Origin: Mycobacterium sp. 1081908.1
GTDB lineage: Bacteria; Actinomycetota; Actinomycetes; Mycobacteriales; Mycobacteriaceae
Direction of reading: 5' to 3'
NCBI RefSeq assembly: GCF_001673535.1
Contig: NZ_LZLY01000154.1
Location: 1-32,280, forward strand
DNA: 32,280 nt
The first letter of the stretch is position 1. The number at the start of each line of letters is the position of its first letter. A program made the position numbers and the translations under genes. This document shows positions 14,767 to 22,658 of this stretch, piece after piece. A model generated the notes under the pieces. It saw only the letters and a program-made list of their open reading frames with translations. It was not told the DNA's origin and did not search any database.

Positions 14767-15591
14767 ATGGACCACACCAAACAGGCGGTAGCGGCCACCG
14801 GGCTGCTCGCGGCGGCGGTGCGCGCCGAGGAATCCGGGCGCGACGACCCGCTTTTCACCGACCCGTTCGCGGCACGGCTGGCCGGCGACGACGGCCGACG
14901 GTTGCTGGCCGACGCGGTGGCCGCGACCGGACAGTCGCCCGCCGAGATCGCCATTCGCACGCGCTTTTTCGACGAGGCGCTGCTCGACGCCCAGCGCGAC
15001 GGCGCGTCGCAGGTGGTGCTCCTTGCCGCGGGCATGGACGCCCGCGCGTATCGCCTTGGGTGGCGGCCCGGCACGACGGTCTACGAGGTGGACCAGCCGC
15101 AGGTGATCGCGGCCAAGGACCAGCGACTGGCCGGTGCGCCGCCCCGCTGCCGCCGCGTCGCGGTCGGCATCGACCTGTCCGAGGATTGGCCGGAAACCCT
15201 TCTTCACCAAGGGTTTTCGTCGTCGGCGAAGACGGCGTGGCTGGTCGAGGGATTGCTCCAGTACATCGATGCGCCGGCCGTCGACACCCTGTTCGCGCGC
15301 ATCGACGCGCTGTCGGCGCCGGGGCATGTGTTGCTCTACAACGTGATCGGCCGGACCCTGCTGGAGGCGCCGTTCCTGCAGTCGACGCAGGAATTCATGC
15401 GGCGGCTGGGCGCGCCATGGGTGTTCGGCACCGACACCCCGGCCGGCCTCGTCGAGGGCCGCGGCTGGACCGCCGTGGTCACCGATGTCGCCGAACCCGG
15501 GAGCCGGTGGCGTCGCTGGGAGCACCCGGTCGTCCCGATGGACGTGCCCGGCGTGCCGCGCGGCTACTTCGTGGTGGCGACCAAGGCGTGA
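14767..15591 (+). CDS. SAM-dependent methyltransferase (TIGR00027/LCM-like family)
   Basis: A 274-residue methyltransferase of the leucine carboxyl methyltransferase-like family that is greatly expanded in mycobacteria. Typical features are the opening TKQAVAATGLLAAAVRAEES, then DPLFTDPFAARLAG, the SAM-binding motif VVLLAAGMDARAYRL, the ribose-contacting acidic residue in VYEVDQPQVI, WLVEGLLQYI, and a C-terminal GYFVVATKA. The substrate is unknown for most family members, so no specific role can be given. It follows the AraC-type gene on the same strand with a 7-base gap, probably co-transcribed. Confidence 0.9.
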   Translation: MDHTKQAVAATGLLAAAVRAEESGRDDPLFTDPFAARLAGDDGRRLLADAVAATGQSPAEIAIRTRFFDEALLDAQRDGASQVVLLAAGMDARAYRLGWRPGTTVYEVDQPQVIAAKDQRLAGAPPRCRRVAVGIDLSEDWPETLLHQGFSSSAKTAWLVEGLLQYIDAPAVDTLFARIDALSAPGHVLLYNVIGRTLLEAPFLQSTQEFMRRLGAPWVFGTDTPAGLVEGRGWTAVVTDVAEPGSRWRRWEHPVVPMDVPGVPRGYFVVATKA

Positions 15592-15655
15592 ACCCGGCCT
15601 GAGGCGGGCGCACCCGTCGGGCGCCGCCGCGCGTCATCGGCGAGAATGGCGGGCG

Positions 15656-16759
15656 ATGCTCAAACGGCTGTCCTGGCCCTCCTGGACCACAGCGGTGCCG
15701 GTGATCGCCGTCGTCGTCCTGACGGCCACCTGGGGCGAGCACCCCGGGCCGGTACTGATCGCGCTGCAGGCCGTGCTTTTGATCGGCGCCGTGCTGGCGG
15801 CCGTCCAGCACGCCGAGGTGGTCGCGGCGCGCGTCGGCGAGCCGTTCGGGTCGCTGGTGCTCGCGGGCGCGGTGACGGTCATCGAGGTGGCCCTCATCGT
15901 CGAGCTGATGGCGTCCGGCGGCAACGAGGCGGCCACGCTCGCCCGGGACACCGCGTTCGCCGCGTTCATGATCACCACCAACGGGATCGCGGGTTTGTCG
16001 CTGTCGTGGGGTTCCCGGCGCTACGGCGTGACGCTGTTCAACGCCGAGGGCAGCGGAGCCGCGCTGGCCACGGTCACGACGCTGGCGACGCTGAGCCTCG
16101 CGCTGCCCGCGTTCACCATCAGCCACCCCGGCAAGGAGTTCTCCCCGGGGCAGCTCATCTTCGCCGCGGTCGCCTCGCTCCTGTTGTACCTGCTGTTCGT
16201 GTTCACCCAGACCGTTCGGCACCGCGACTTCTTCCTGCCCGTCGCGCAGAAGGGCCAGAAGCGGTTTTTCGAGGAGGACGAGAACCACGCCGACCCGCCG
16301 AGCCCGCGTTCGGCGCTGGTCAGCCTGGTGCTGCTGCTCGTCGCCCTGGTGGCGGTGGTGGGGCTGGCCGAGCAGGAATCGCCGGCCGTCGAACGCCTGG
16401 TGACGGCGGCCGGGTTTCCCCAGACGTTCGTCGGCGTGGTGATCGCGATGCTGGTGCTGCTGCCGGAGACGCTCGCGGCGGTGCGGGCGGCCCGGCGCGG
16501 CCGCATCCAGACCAGCCTCAACCTCGCGTACGGCTCCGCGATGGCCAGCATCGGGCTCACGATCCCGGCCATCGCGCTGGCGAGCATCTGGCTGAAGGGG
16601 CCGCTGGTGCTCGGCCTGGCGCCCACCCAGCTGGTGCTGCTGGCGTTGACGGTGGTGATCAGCGTGCTGACCGTGGTGCCCGGCCGGGCCACCCGGCTGC
16701 AGGGCGAGGTGCACCTGGTGTTGCTCGCCGCCTACGTGTTCCTGGCGATCATCCCCTGA
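15656..16759 (+). CDS. chaA: Calcium/sodium:proton antiporter (ChaA/CaCA family)
   Basis: A 367-residue inner-membrane cation/H+ exchanger with two homologous halves. About ten or eleven hydrophobic segments are visible. The conserved acidic alpha repeats are GAVTVIEVALIVELMASGG with MITTNGIAGLSLSWG in the first half, and VIAMLVLLPETLAAVRAARRG with LNLAYGSAMASIGLTIPAIA in the second. An acidic cytoplasmic loop (FFEEDENHADPP) separates the halves. It matches M. tuberculosis chaA between hisI and bcpB. The ATG at 15656 is chosen because MLKRLSWPSWTTAVPVIAVV begins the first helix; upstream in-frame codons lie inside the methyltransferase gene. Transported ion (Ca2+ or Na+) is not certain. Confidence 0.9.
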   Translation: MLKRLSWPSWTTAVPVIAVVVLTATWGEHPGPVLIALQAVLLIGAVLAAVQHAEVVAARVGEPFGSLVLAGAVTVIEVALIVELMASGGNEAATLARDTAFAAFMITTNGIAGLSLSWGSRRYGVTLFNAEGSGAALATVTTLATLSLALPAFTISHPGKEFSPGQLIFAAVASLLLYLLFVFTQTVRHRDFFLPVAQKGQKRFFEEDENHADPPSPRSALVSLVLLLVALVAVVGLAEQESPAVERLVTAAGFPQTFVGVVIAMLVLLPETLAAVRAARRGRIQTSLNLAYGSAMASIGLTIPAIALASIWLKGPLVLGLAPTQLVLLALTVVISVLTVVPGRATRLQGEVHLVLLAAYVFLAIIP

Positions 16760-16768
16760 CAGGTACCG

Positions 16769-16826
16769 CGAGCAGACACAAAAGCCCCCGGACGCCCGGC
16801 GTGTCGGGGGCTTTTGTGTCTGCTCG
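16769..16826. terminator. Bidirectional terminator between chaA and bcp
   Basis: Two perfect 22-base arms (16769-16790 and 16805-16826) with a 14-base loop lie between the convergent chaA and bcp genes. The GC-rich core (CCCCCG/CGGGGG) is followed on each strand by a short T-rich stretch (CTTTTGTGTC), so the hairpin can end transcription from either side. Confidence 0.9.
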
Positions 16827-16852
16827 CCACAGGTAGGTGCGCTAGGCCTCGA

Positions 16853-17317
16853 TCAGGCCGAAGACCGCGCCCGCAGCGTCTCCAGCGCCTTGTCGGCGTG
16901 GGTGTCCATGCTGAATTCGCTGGCGATCACGTCGAGCACCTTGCGGTCGGTGTCGATGACGAACGTCGTGCGCTTGACCGGCATCAGCTTGCCGAGCAGC
17001 CCGCGCTTGACGCCGAACTGCGCGGCGACGGTGCCCTCGGTGTCCGACAGCAGCGGGTAGTCGAACTTGCGCAGGTCGGCGAACTTGGCCTGCTTCTCGA
17101 CGGGGTCGGCGCTGATGCCGACCCGGTTGGCGCCCACGGCGGCGAACTCGGAGGCCAGGTCGCGGAAGTGACAGGCCTCCTTGGTGCAGCCGGGCGTCAT
17201 GGCGGCGGGGTAGAAGAACAGCACCACGGGCCCGTCGGCAAGGAGGGCGCTGAGCTTGCGCGGCGTCCCCGTCTGGTCGGGCAGCTCGAAGTCGTCCACG
17301 GTGTCACCAGGTTTCAT
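16853..17317 (-). CDS. bcpB: Peroxiredoxin, Bcp/PrxQ type
   Basis: A 154-residue thiol peroxidase that reduces hydroperoxides. The peroxidatic Cys44 is in AAMTPGCTKEACHFRD, with the atypical 2-Cys resolving Cys49 five residues on, as in PrxQ/Bcp enzymes. FELPDQTGTPRKLS, VVLFFYPA, VGISADPVEKQAKFA, YPLLSD and the arginine in VKRTTFVID complete the fold. The ATG at 17317 gives the same length as I recall for M. tuberculosis BcpB; a GTG at 17326 is possible. It is convergent with chaA across a strong terminator and divergent from trpE across a palindromic element. Confidence 0.94.
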   Translation of the reverse strand: MKPGDTVDDFELPDQTGTPRKLSALLADGPVVLFFYPAAMTPGCTKEACHFRDLASEFAAVGANRVGISADPVEKQAKFADLRKFDYPLLSDTEGTVAAQFGVKRGLLGKLMPVKRTTFVIDTDRKVLDVIASEFSMDTHADKALETLRARSSA

Positions 17318-17337
17318 GCGCGTCACGCTACGCGTGC

Positions 17338-17397
17338 CGCGAGCGTAACGGCAGTGCGAAAAGCGGGCCCTGAAATCGCAGCCACGTTACGCTCGCG
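17338..17397. repeat. 60-base palindromic element in the bcp-trpE gap
   Basis: Outer arms CGCGAGCGTAACG (17338-17350) and CGTTACGCTCGCG (17385-17397) are perfect 13-base complements. Inner arms TGCGA and TCGCA can extend the stem after a 4-5-base mismatch. It sits in the divergent promoter region, so it is not a terminator for a neighbouring gene end. It may be a mobile or repeated intergenic element, or a regulatory cruciform; a genome search is needed to tell. Confidence 0.6.
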
Positions 17398-17417
17398 GGC
17401 CGCCGACCCACATCTGG

Positions 17418-17423
17418 GAAGAT
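17418..17423 (+). promoter_or_regulatory. Candidate -10 box of trpE (possible leaderless start)
   Basis: GAAGAT ends six bases before the GTG at 17430, which places the expected transcription start on the start codon. No ribosome binding site is evident. No Trp-rich leader peptide or attenuator was seen upstream. Confidence 0.35.
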
Positions 17424-17429
17424 GGGTCG

Positions 17430-18968
17430 GTGCACGCCCACCTCGCCTCCGGCACCTCACGGGAGGAGTTCCGCCACCTCGCCGCGGAGCACCGTGTGGT
17501 CCCGGTGACCCGCAAGGTCTTGGCCGACAGCGAGACTCCGCTCTCGGCCTACCGCAAGCTCGCCGCCAACCGGCCCGGCACGTTCCTGCTGGAGTCCGCC
17601 GAAAACGGGCGGTCCTGGTCGCGGTGGTCGTTCATCGGGGCGGGCGCGCCGTCGGCGCTGACCGTGCGCGACGGCGAAGCGGTGTGGCTGGGCGCGGTGC
17701 CGCAGGACGCGCCCACGGGCGGCGACCCGCTGCGCGTGCTGCGGGACAGCCTCGAGCTGTTGGCCACCGCCGCCATGCCCGGGCTGCCGCCGCTGTCGGG
17801 CGGTATGGTCGGCTTCTTCGCCTACGACCTGGTGCGACGGCTGGAACGCCTGCCCGAGCTGGCGGTCGACGACCTGCACCTCCCCGACATGCTGCTGCTG
17901 CTGGCCACCGACCTGGCGGCCGTGGACCACCACGAGGGCACCATCACGCTGATCGCCAACGCGGTGAACTGGAACGGCACCGACGAGCGCGTCGACGAGG
18001 CCTACGACGACGCGGTGGCCCGCCTCGACGTGATGACGGCCGCGCTGGGCCAGCCGCTACCGTCGACCGTCGCCACCTTCGGCCGGCCCGAACCCCGGCA
18101 CCGCTCGCAGCGCACCGTCGAGGAATACGGCAAGATCGTCGACTACCTCGTCGAGCAGATCGCGGCGGGCGAGGCCTTTCAGGTGGTGCCCTCGCAGCGC
18201 TTCGAGATGGACACCGACGTCGATCCCATCGACGTGTACCGGATGCTGCGGGCGACCAACCCGAGCCCCTACATGTATCTGCTGCACGTGCCGAACAGCG
18301 CTGGGACAACGGACTTTTCGATCGTCGGGTCCAGCCCCGAGGCGCTGGTCACCGTCGCCGACGGCTGGGCCACCACGCACCCGATCGCCGGGACCCGCTG
18401 GCGCGGGGACACCGACGAAGAGGATCAGCTCCTGGAAAAGGAGCTGCTCGCCGACGACAAGGAACGCGCCGAGCACCTGATGCTGGTCGACCTGGGCCGC
18501 AACGACCTCGGCCGGGTCTGCACCCCCGGCACCGTTCGCGTCGACGACTACAGCCACATTGAGCGCTACAGCCACGTCATGCACCTGGTGTCGACGGTGA
18601 CCGGGATGCTCGGCGAGGGCCGCACCGCGCTGGACGCCGTGACGGCCTGCTTCCCGGCCGGCACGCTCTCGGGCGCCCCCAAGGTGCGGGCCATGGAGCT
18701 CATCGAGGAGGTGGAGAAGACGCGCCGCGGCCTCTACGGCGGCGTGGTCGGCTACCTCGACTTCGCCGGCAACGCCGACTTCGCGATCGCCATCCGCACC
18801 GCGTTGATGCGCGACGGCACCGCGTACGTTCAGGCCGGCGGCGGGGTGGTGGCCGATTCCAACGGCCCGTACGAGTACACCGAGGCCTCCAACAAGGCGC
18901 GGGCGGTGCTCAACGCGATCGCGGCCGCCGAGACGCTGACCGCGCCACCCTCGAGCAACGATGGCTGA
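17430..18968 (+). CDS. trpE: Anthranilate synthase component I
   Basis: TrpE converts chorismate to anthranilate with ammonia supplied by a TrpG-type glutaminase, which is not in this window. The protein is 512 residues. The N-terminal regulatory domain carries the feedback-site motif FLLESAENGRSWSRWSFIG. The catalytic chorismate-binding domain shows AGEAFQVVPSQRF, GSSPEALV, HPIAGTRWRG, DLGRNDLGRVC, SHVMHLVSTVTG, FPAGTLSGAPKVRAMELIEE and YVQAGGGVVADS. Feedback inhibition by tryptophan is therefore expected. The GTG at 17430 follows a -10-like box directly. Its end overlaps the next gene by 8 bases. Confidence 0.97.
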   Translation: MHAHLASGTSREEFRHLAAEHRVVPVTRKVLADSETPLSAYRKLAANRPGTFLLESAENGRSWSRWSFIGAGAPSALTVRDGEAVWLGAVPQDAPTGGDPLRVLRDSLELLATAAMPGLPPLSGGMVGFFAYDLVRRLERLPELAVDDLHLPDMLLLLATDLAAVDHHEGTITLIANAVNWNGTDERVDEAYDDAVARLDVMTAALGQPLPSTVATFGRPEPRHRSQRTVEEYGKIVDYLVEQIAAGEAFQVVPSQRFEMDTDVDPIDVYRMLRATNPSPYMYLLHVPNSAGTTDFSIVGSSPEALVTVADGWATTHPIAGTRWRGDTDEEDQLLEKELLADDKERAEHLMLVDLGRNDLGRVCTPGTVRVDDYSHIERYSHVMHLVSTVTGMLGEGRTALDAVTACFPAGTLSGAPKVRAMELIEEVEKTRRGLYGGVVGYLDFAGNADFAIAIRTALMRDGTAYVQAGGGVVADSNGPYEYTEASNKARAVLNAIAAAETLTAPPSSNDG

Positions 18969-19629
18969 TTCCCGTCGGGCCCGTCCGCGCCGGCTCGCGA
19001 TCGTCATCGCCCAACTGCTGCTGGTGGTGGCCGCGGGGGCGCTGTGGGTGGCGTCGCGGCTGCCATGGGTGGTGATCCGCTCCTTCGACGGGCTCGGCCA
19101 GCCCAAGCAGGTGACGTTGTCGGGTGGCTCCTGGTCGACGGCGCTGCTGCCGTTGGCGCTGCTCATGCTGGCCACCGCGGTCGCGGCGCTCGCGGTGCGC
19201 GGCTGGCCGCTGCGGGTGCTGGCCGTGCTGCTGGCCGCGGCCAGCCTGGCCGTCGGCTATCTGGGGATCAGCCTGTGGGTGCTTCCGGAGGTGGCCGCGC
19301 GCGGCGCCGAACTGGCCCATGTCCCGGTGATGTTCCTGGTCGGAAGCGAACGGCGGTACTGGGGGGCCGGGGTCGCCGTGGCCGCCGCCGTGTGCACGCT
19401 GACCGCGGCCGTCTTGTTGATGCGGTCCGGGGGCCTGCCGCGCGAGAGCACGACGAAATACGCCGCACCCGCGACCCGCCGATCGAATGCGCTCCGCGAA
19501 AACGATCGCGGGGAGATGCTGGAGGGGCAGCAGCAGCCGGAGATGTCGGAGCGGATGATTTGGGATGCGCTTGACGAGGGACACGACCCGACCGATCGGG
19601 CCAGCGGGTCAGACAGCGAGGGTCGGTGA
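18961..19629 (+). CDS. Trp operon-associated membrane protein (TIGR02234 / Trp_oprn_chp)
   Basis: A 222-residue actinobacterial membrane protein that regularly lies between trpE and trpC and has no known biochemical role. About four membrane helices are visible: near residues 12-30, 58-78, 80-102 (to WVLP) and 136-158. The segment WVVIRSFDGLGQPKQVTLSGGSW between helices is typical of the family. A hydrophilic, charged cytoplasmic tail follows (residues 160-222). It starts inside the end of trpE (8-base overlap), so it is coupled to trpE. A transport or regulatory role for tryptophan is only an inference from position. Confidence 0.88.
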   Translation: MADSRRARPRRLAIVIAQLLLVVAAGALWVASRLPWVVIRSFDGLGQPKQVTLSGGSWSTALLPLALLMLATAVAALAVRGWPLRVLAVLLAAASLAVGYLGISLWVLPEVAARGAELAHVPVMFLVGSERRYWGAGVAVAAAVCTLTAAVLLMRSGGLPRESTTKYAAPATRRSNALRENDRGEMLEGQQQPEMSERMIWDALDEGHDPTDRASGSDSEGR

Positions 19630-19660
19630 CGAGCCGCGAGGCGACGGTCGCTACCCTTCA

Positions 19661-19690
19661 TTGACGTCATCGAAATCGGCTGAGTAACCG
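19661..19690 (+). promoter_or_regulatory. Candidate promoter before trpC
   Basis: The 99-base gap before trpC is the largest within the trp genes and contains TTGACG (19661-19666), followed after 18 bases by TAACCG. TGACGTCA (19662-19669) is also a perfect 8-base palindrome. GGAAGGGA near 19712 is a good ribosome binding site for trpC. The -10 match is weak. Confidence 0.3.
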
Positions 19691-19728
19691 AGCGACAGTG
19701 GGATGGCAGTGGGAAGGGAACGACAGGC

Positions 19729-20547
19729 ATGAGTCCGGCATCCGTGCTTGACTCCATCCTCGAGGGAGTCCGAGCCGACGTCGCCGCGCGCGAAGCCATT
19801 GTCAGCCTGAGCGAGATCAAAGCGGCCGCCGCGGCGGCGCCCCCGCCCTTGGACGTCATGGCCGCGTTGCGCGAGCCCGGGATCGGCGTCATCGCCGAGG
19901 TCAAGCGCGCCAGCCCGTCGGCGGGTTCGCTAGCGCCCATTGCCGATCCGGCGAAGCTGGCCCGGGCCTACGAAGACGGCGGCGCCCGCATCATCAGCGT
20001 CCTGACCGAGGAACGTCGTTTCAACGGATCGCTCGACGACCTCGACGCGGTGCGGGCCGCGGTCTCAATTCCGGTGTTGCGCAAAGACTTTGTGGTGCAG
20101 CCCTATCAGATTCACGAGGCGCGCGCGCACGGCGCCGACATGCTGTTGCTCATCGTCGCCGCGTTGGAGCAGTCGGCGCTGGTGTCGATGCTCGACCGCA
20201 CCGAATCGCTCGGCATGACGGCGCTGGTCGAGGTGCACACCGAGGAAGAGGCCGACCGGGCGTTGAAGGCCGGGGCCAACGTCATCGGCGTCAACGCGCG
20301 CGATCTCACGACGCTGAACGTGGACCGGGATTGCTTCGCGCGCATCGCTCCGGGGCTGCCCAGCAAGGTGATCAGGATCGCCGAATCCGGCGTCCGCGGC
20401 ACCGGGGACCTGCTGGCCTACGCCGGCGCCGGCGCCGACGCCGTGCTCGTCGGCGAAGGTCTGGTCAAAAGCGGTGACCCCCGCGCGGCGGTCGCCGATC
20501 TGGTCACCGCGGGCACCCACCCGTCCTGCCCGAAACCGTCTCGCTAG
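19729..20547 (+). CDS. trpC: Indole-3-glycerol phosphate synthase
   Basis: TrpC closes the indole ring from CdRP, releasing CO2. The protein is 272 residues and monofunctional; no TrpF domain is fused. The barrel shows the catalytic lysine in VIAEVKRASPSAG, SVLTEERRFNGSLDDL, VLRKDFVVQPYQIHEARAHGAD shown here only by its ends, LVEVHTEEEADRAL, GVNARDLTTL, and the phosphate-binding AESGVRGTGDL and VGEGLVKSGDP. The ATG at 19729 has a purine-rich ribosome binding site about ten bases upstream. The substrate of this enzyme comes from the PRA isomerase step, probably done by PriA at 9650. Confidence 0.97.
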   Translation: MSPASVLDSILEGVRADVAAREAIVSLSEIKAAAAAAPPPLDVMAALREPGIGVIAEVKRASPSAGSLAPIADPAKLARAYEDGGARIISVLTEERRFNGSLDDLDAVRAAVSIPVLRKDFVVQPYQIHEARAHGADMLLLIVAALEQSALVSMLDRTESLGMTALVEVHTEEEADRALKAGANVIGVNARDLTTLNVDRDCFARIAPGLPSKVIRIAESGVRGTGDLLAYAGAGADAVLVGEGLVKSGDPRAAVADLVTAGTHPSCPKPSR

Positions 20548-20554
20548 GACGCCG

Positions 20555-20584
20555 ATGAGCCGTCCCCGCGTCGAGAATTGGTGA
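20555..20584 (+). CDS. Possible 9-residue leader peptide MSRPRVENW upstream of trpB
   Basis: A small open frame lies between trpC and trpB. AGGA (20546-20549) is five bases before its ATG (20555), a better ribosome binding site than trpB itself has. The peptide ends with a tryptophan codon just before TGA, and that stop overlaps the trpB ATG (TGATG, 20582-20586). The layout would allow trpB to be translated by re-initiation and in principle to sense tryptophanyl-tRNA. Length and overlap could be coincidence; comparison with related genomes would decide. Confidence 0.3.
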   Translation: MSRPRVENW

Positions 20585-21846
20585 TGGTAGACCTGTCCCG
20601 CCCGGAGCTTCCGCTTTCGAGTGCGGCCATCGCCGAACCCACCCGTCACGACCCCGATCAGGGTGGGCATTTCGGCGTGTACGGCGGTCGCTACGTCGCC
20701 GAGGCGCTGATGGCGGTGATCGAGGAAGTGACCGCGGCCTACGAGAAGGAACGCGTCAACCCGGACTTCCTCGACATCCTTGACGACCTGCAAGCCAACT
20801 ACGCGGGCCGGCCGTCACCGCTGTACGAGGCCACCCGCCTGTCCGAGCACGCCGGCTCGGCGCGGATTTTCCTCAAGCGAGAAGACTTGAACCACACCGG
20901 TTCTCACAAGATCAACAACGTGCTCGGGCAGGCGCTGCTGGCCAAGAGGATGGGCAAGACCCGAGTGATCGCCGAGACCGGCGCCGGTCAGCACGGCGTG
21001 GCCACGGCCACCGCGTGCGCGTTGCTGGGGCTGGATTGCGTGGTCTACATGGGCGCCGTCGACACCGCGCGCCAGGCGCTCAACGTGGCCCGGATGCGGC
21101 TGCTGGGCACCGAGGTCGTCTCCGTCGAGAGCGGTTCGCGAACGCTCAAGGACGCCATCAACGAGGCGTTCCGGGACTGGGTCACCAACGCCGAGAACAC
21201 CTACTACTGCTTCGGCACCGCGGCGGGCCCGCACCCGTTTCCGACCATGGTGCGCGACTTTCAGCGCGTCATCGGCCTGGAGACCCGGGTCCAGGTCCAG
21301 GCGCAGGCCGGCCGGTTGCCCGACGCGGTCACCGCCTGCATCGGCGGCGGATCCAACGCCATCGGGATCTTCCACGCCTTCATCGACGATCCCGGCGTGC
21401 GGCTGATCGGATTCGAGGCGGCCGGTGACGGCGTCGAGACCGGCCGGCACGCGGCGACGTTCACCGGCGGTTCCCCGGGGGCGTTCCAGGGATCGTTCTC
21501 CTACCTGCTGCAGGACGAGGACGGCCAGACGATCGAATCCCATTCGATCTCAGCCGGTCTGGACTACCCGGGCGTGGGCCCCGAGCACGCGTGGCTGCGG
21601 GAGACCGGTCGCGCCGAATACCGGCCCATCACCGACGCCGAGGCGATGGACGCATTCGGCCTGCTGTGCCGCACCGAGGGCATCATCCCGGCCATCGAAT
21701 CCGCGCACGCGGTGGCCGGCGCCGTCAAGCTCGCCGCCGAGTTGGGCAAGGGCGCCGTCATCGTGGTGAACCTGTCGGGGCGCGGCGACAAGGACGTCGA
21801 GACCGCCGCGAAGTGGTTCGGCCTGATGGGATCCGGGGACAAGTGA
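20584..21846 (+). CDS. trpB: Tryptophan synthase beta chain
   Basis: This PLP enzyme condenses indole with serine to make tryptophan, in an alpha2-beta2 complex with TrpA. The protein is 420 residues. PLP-binding Lys109 is in EDLNHTGSHKINNVLGQAL. Other family motifs are ETGAGQHGVATATACALLG, the phosphate-binding glycine cluster CIGGGSNAIGIFHAF, FEAAGDGVETGRH, SISAGLDYPGVGPEHA and NLSGRGDKDVETAA. Possible starts are TTG 20578, GTG 20581 and ATG 20584. None has a clear ribosome binding site; I choose the ATG because it overlaps the stop of a small upstream frame. The stop overlaps the trpA start (GTGA). Confidence 0.96.
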   Translation: MVDLSRPELPLSSAAIAEPTRHDPDQGGHFGVYGGRYVAEALMAVIEEVTAAYEKERVNPDFLDILDDLQANYAGRPSPLYEATRLSEHAGSARIFLKREDLNHTGSHKINNVLGQALLAKRMGKTRVIAETGAGQHGVATATACALLGLDCVVYMGAVDTARQALNVARMRLLGTEVVSVESGSRTLKDAINEAFRDWVTNAENTYYCFGTAAGPHPFPTMVRDFQRVIGLETRVQVQAQAGRLPDAVTACIGGGSNAIGIFHAFIDDPGVRLIGFEAAGDGVETGRHAATFTGGSPGAFQGSFSYLLQDEDGQTIESHSISAGLDYPGVGPEHAWLRETGRAEYRPITDAEAMDAFGLLCRTEGIIPAIESAHAVAGAVKLAAELGKGAVIVVNLSGRGDKDVETAAKWFGLMGSGDK

Positions 21847-22658
21847 CCGTCGAACAGAGCCAAGCGAGCCGGCTGGGGCCGACGTTCGATGCGTGCCGCA
21901 AGGACAATCGCGCGGCGCTGATCGGGTACCTGCCGACCGGTTACCCCGACGTGCCCACGTCGGTGGAAGCGATGATCGCGCTGGTCGAATCCGGTTGCGA
22001 CATCATCGAAGTCGGTGTTCCGTACTCGGATCCGGGCATGGACGGCCCGACCATCGCCCGGGCCACCGAGGCCGCGCTGCATGGGGGAGTGCGCGTCCGC
22101 GACACGCTGGCCGCCGTCGAGGCGATCAGCGCGGCCGGCGGGCGCGCGGTGGTGATGACGTACTGGAACCCGGTGCTGCACTACGGCGTTGACGCGTTCG
22201 CGCGCGACCTGGCCGCGGCGGGCGGGCACGGCCTGATCACCCCCGACCTCATTCCCGACGAGGCCGGGCAGTGGCTGGCGGCCTCCGAGGAGCATCGGTT
22301 GGATCGCATCTTCCTCGTGGCGCCGTCCTCGACCCCGCAGCGGTTGGTCACCACCGTCGAGGCGTCGCGCGGATTCGTCTACGCCGCCTCGACGATGGGG
22401 GTGACCGGTGCGCGCGACGCGGTGTCGCAGGCCGCGCCCGAACTGGTGGGCCGGGTGAAGGCGGTGTCCGACATCCCCGTCGGCGTCGGCCTGGGGGTGC
22501 GCTCGCGGGAGCAGGCCGCGCAGATCGGCGGCTACGCCGACGGGGTCATCGTCGGCTCCGCGCTGGTGTCGGCGCTGGGCGATGGCGGGTTGCCCGCGCT
22601 GCGCGCGCTGACCGGGGAACTGGCCGCTGGGGTGCGGCTGAGGGCGGCCGCCTCGTGA
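21843..22658 (+). CDS. trpA: Tryptophan synthase alpha chain
   Basis: TrpA cleaves indole-3-glycerol phosphate to indole, which travels through a tunnel to TrpB. The protein is 271 residues. The catalytic glutamate and aspartate lie in DIIEVGVPYSDPGMDGPTI. ALIGYLPTGYP, MTYWNPVLHYG, GLITPDLIPDEA, FLVAPSSTP, VYAASTMGVTGAR and the phosphate-binding VGLGVRSREQA and VIVGSALV follow in the normal order. The GTG start overlaps the trpB stop and the stop overlaps the lgt start by four bases, so trpB, trpA and lgt form one coupled unit. Confidence 0.97.
   Translation: MTVEQSQASRLGPTFDACRKDNRAALIGYLPTGYPDVPTSVEAMIALVESGCDIIEVGVPYSDPGMDGPTIARATEAALHGGVRVRDTLAAVEAISAAGGRAVVMTYWNPVLHYGVDAFARDLAAAGGHGLITPDLIPDEAGQWLAASEEHRLDRIFLVAPSSTPQRLVTTVEASRGFVYAASTMGVTGARDAVSQAAPELVGRVKAVSDIPVGVGLGVRSREQAAQIGGYADGVIVGSALVSALGDGGLPALRALTGELAAGVRLRAAAS

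Noticed and set aside
17327..17429. Tryptophan attenuator or T-box before trpE
   Set aside because: The only strong structure is the palindromic element; there is no Trp-rich leader peptide or alternative hairpin pair ahead of a T-tract.
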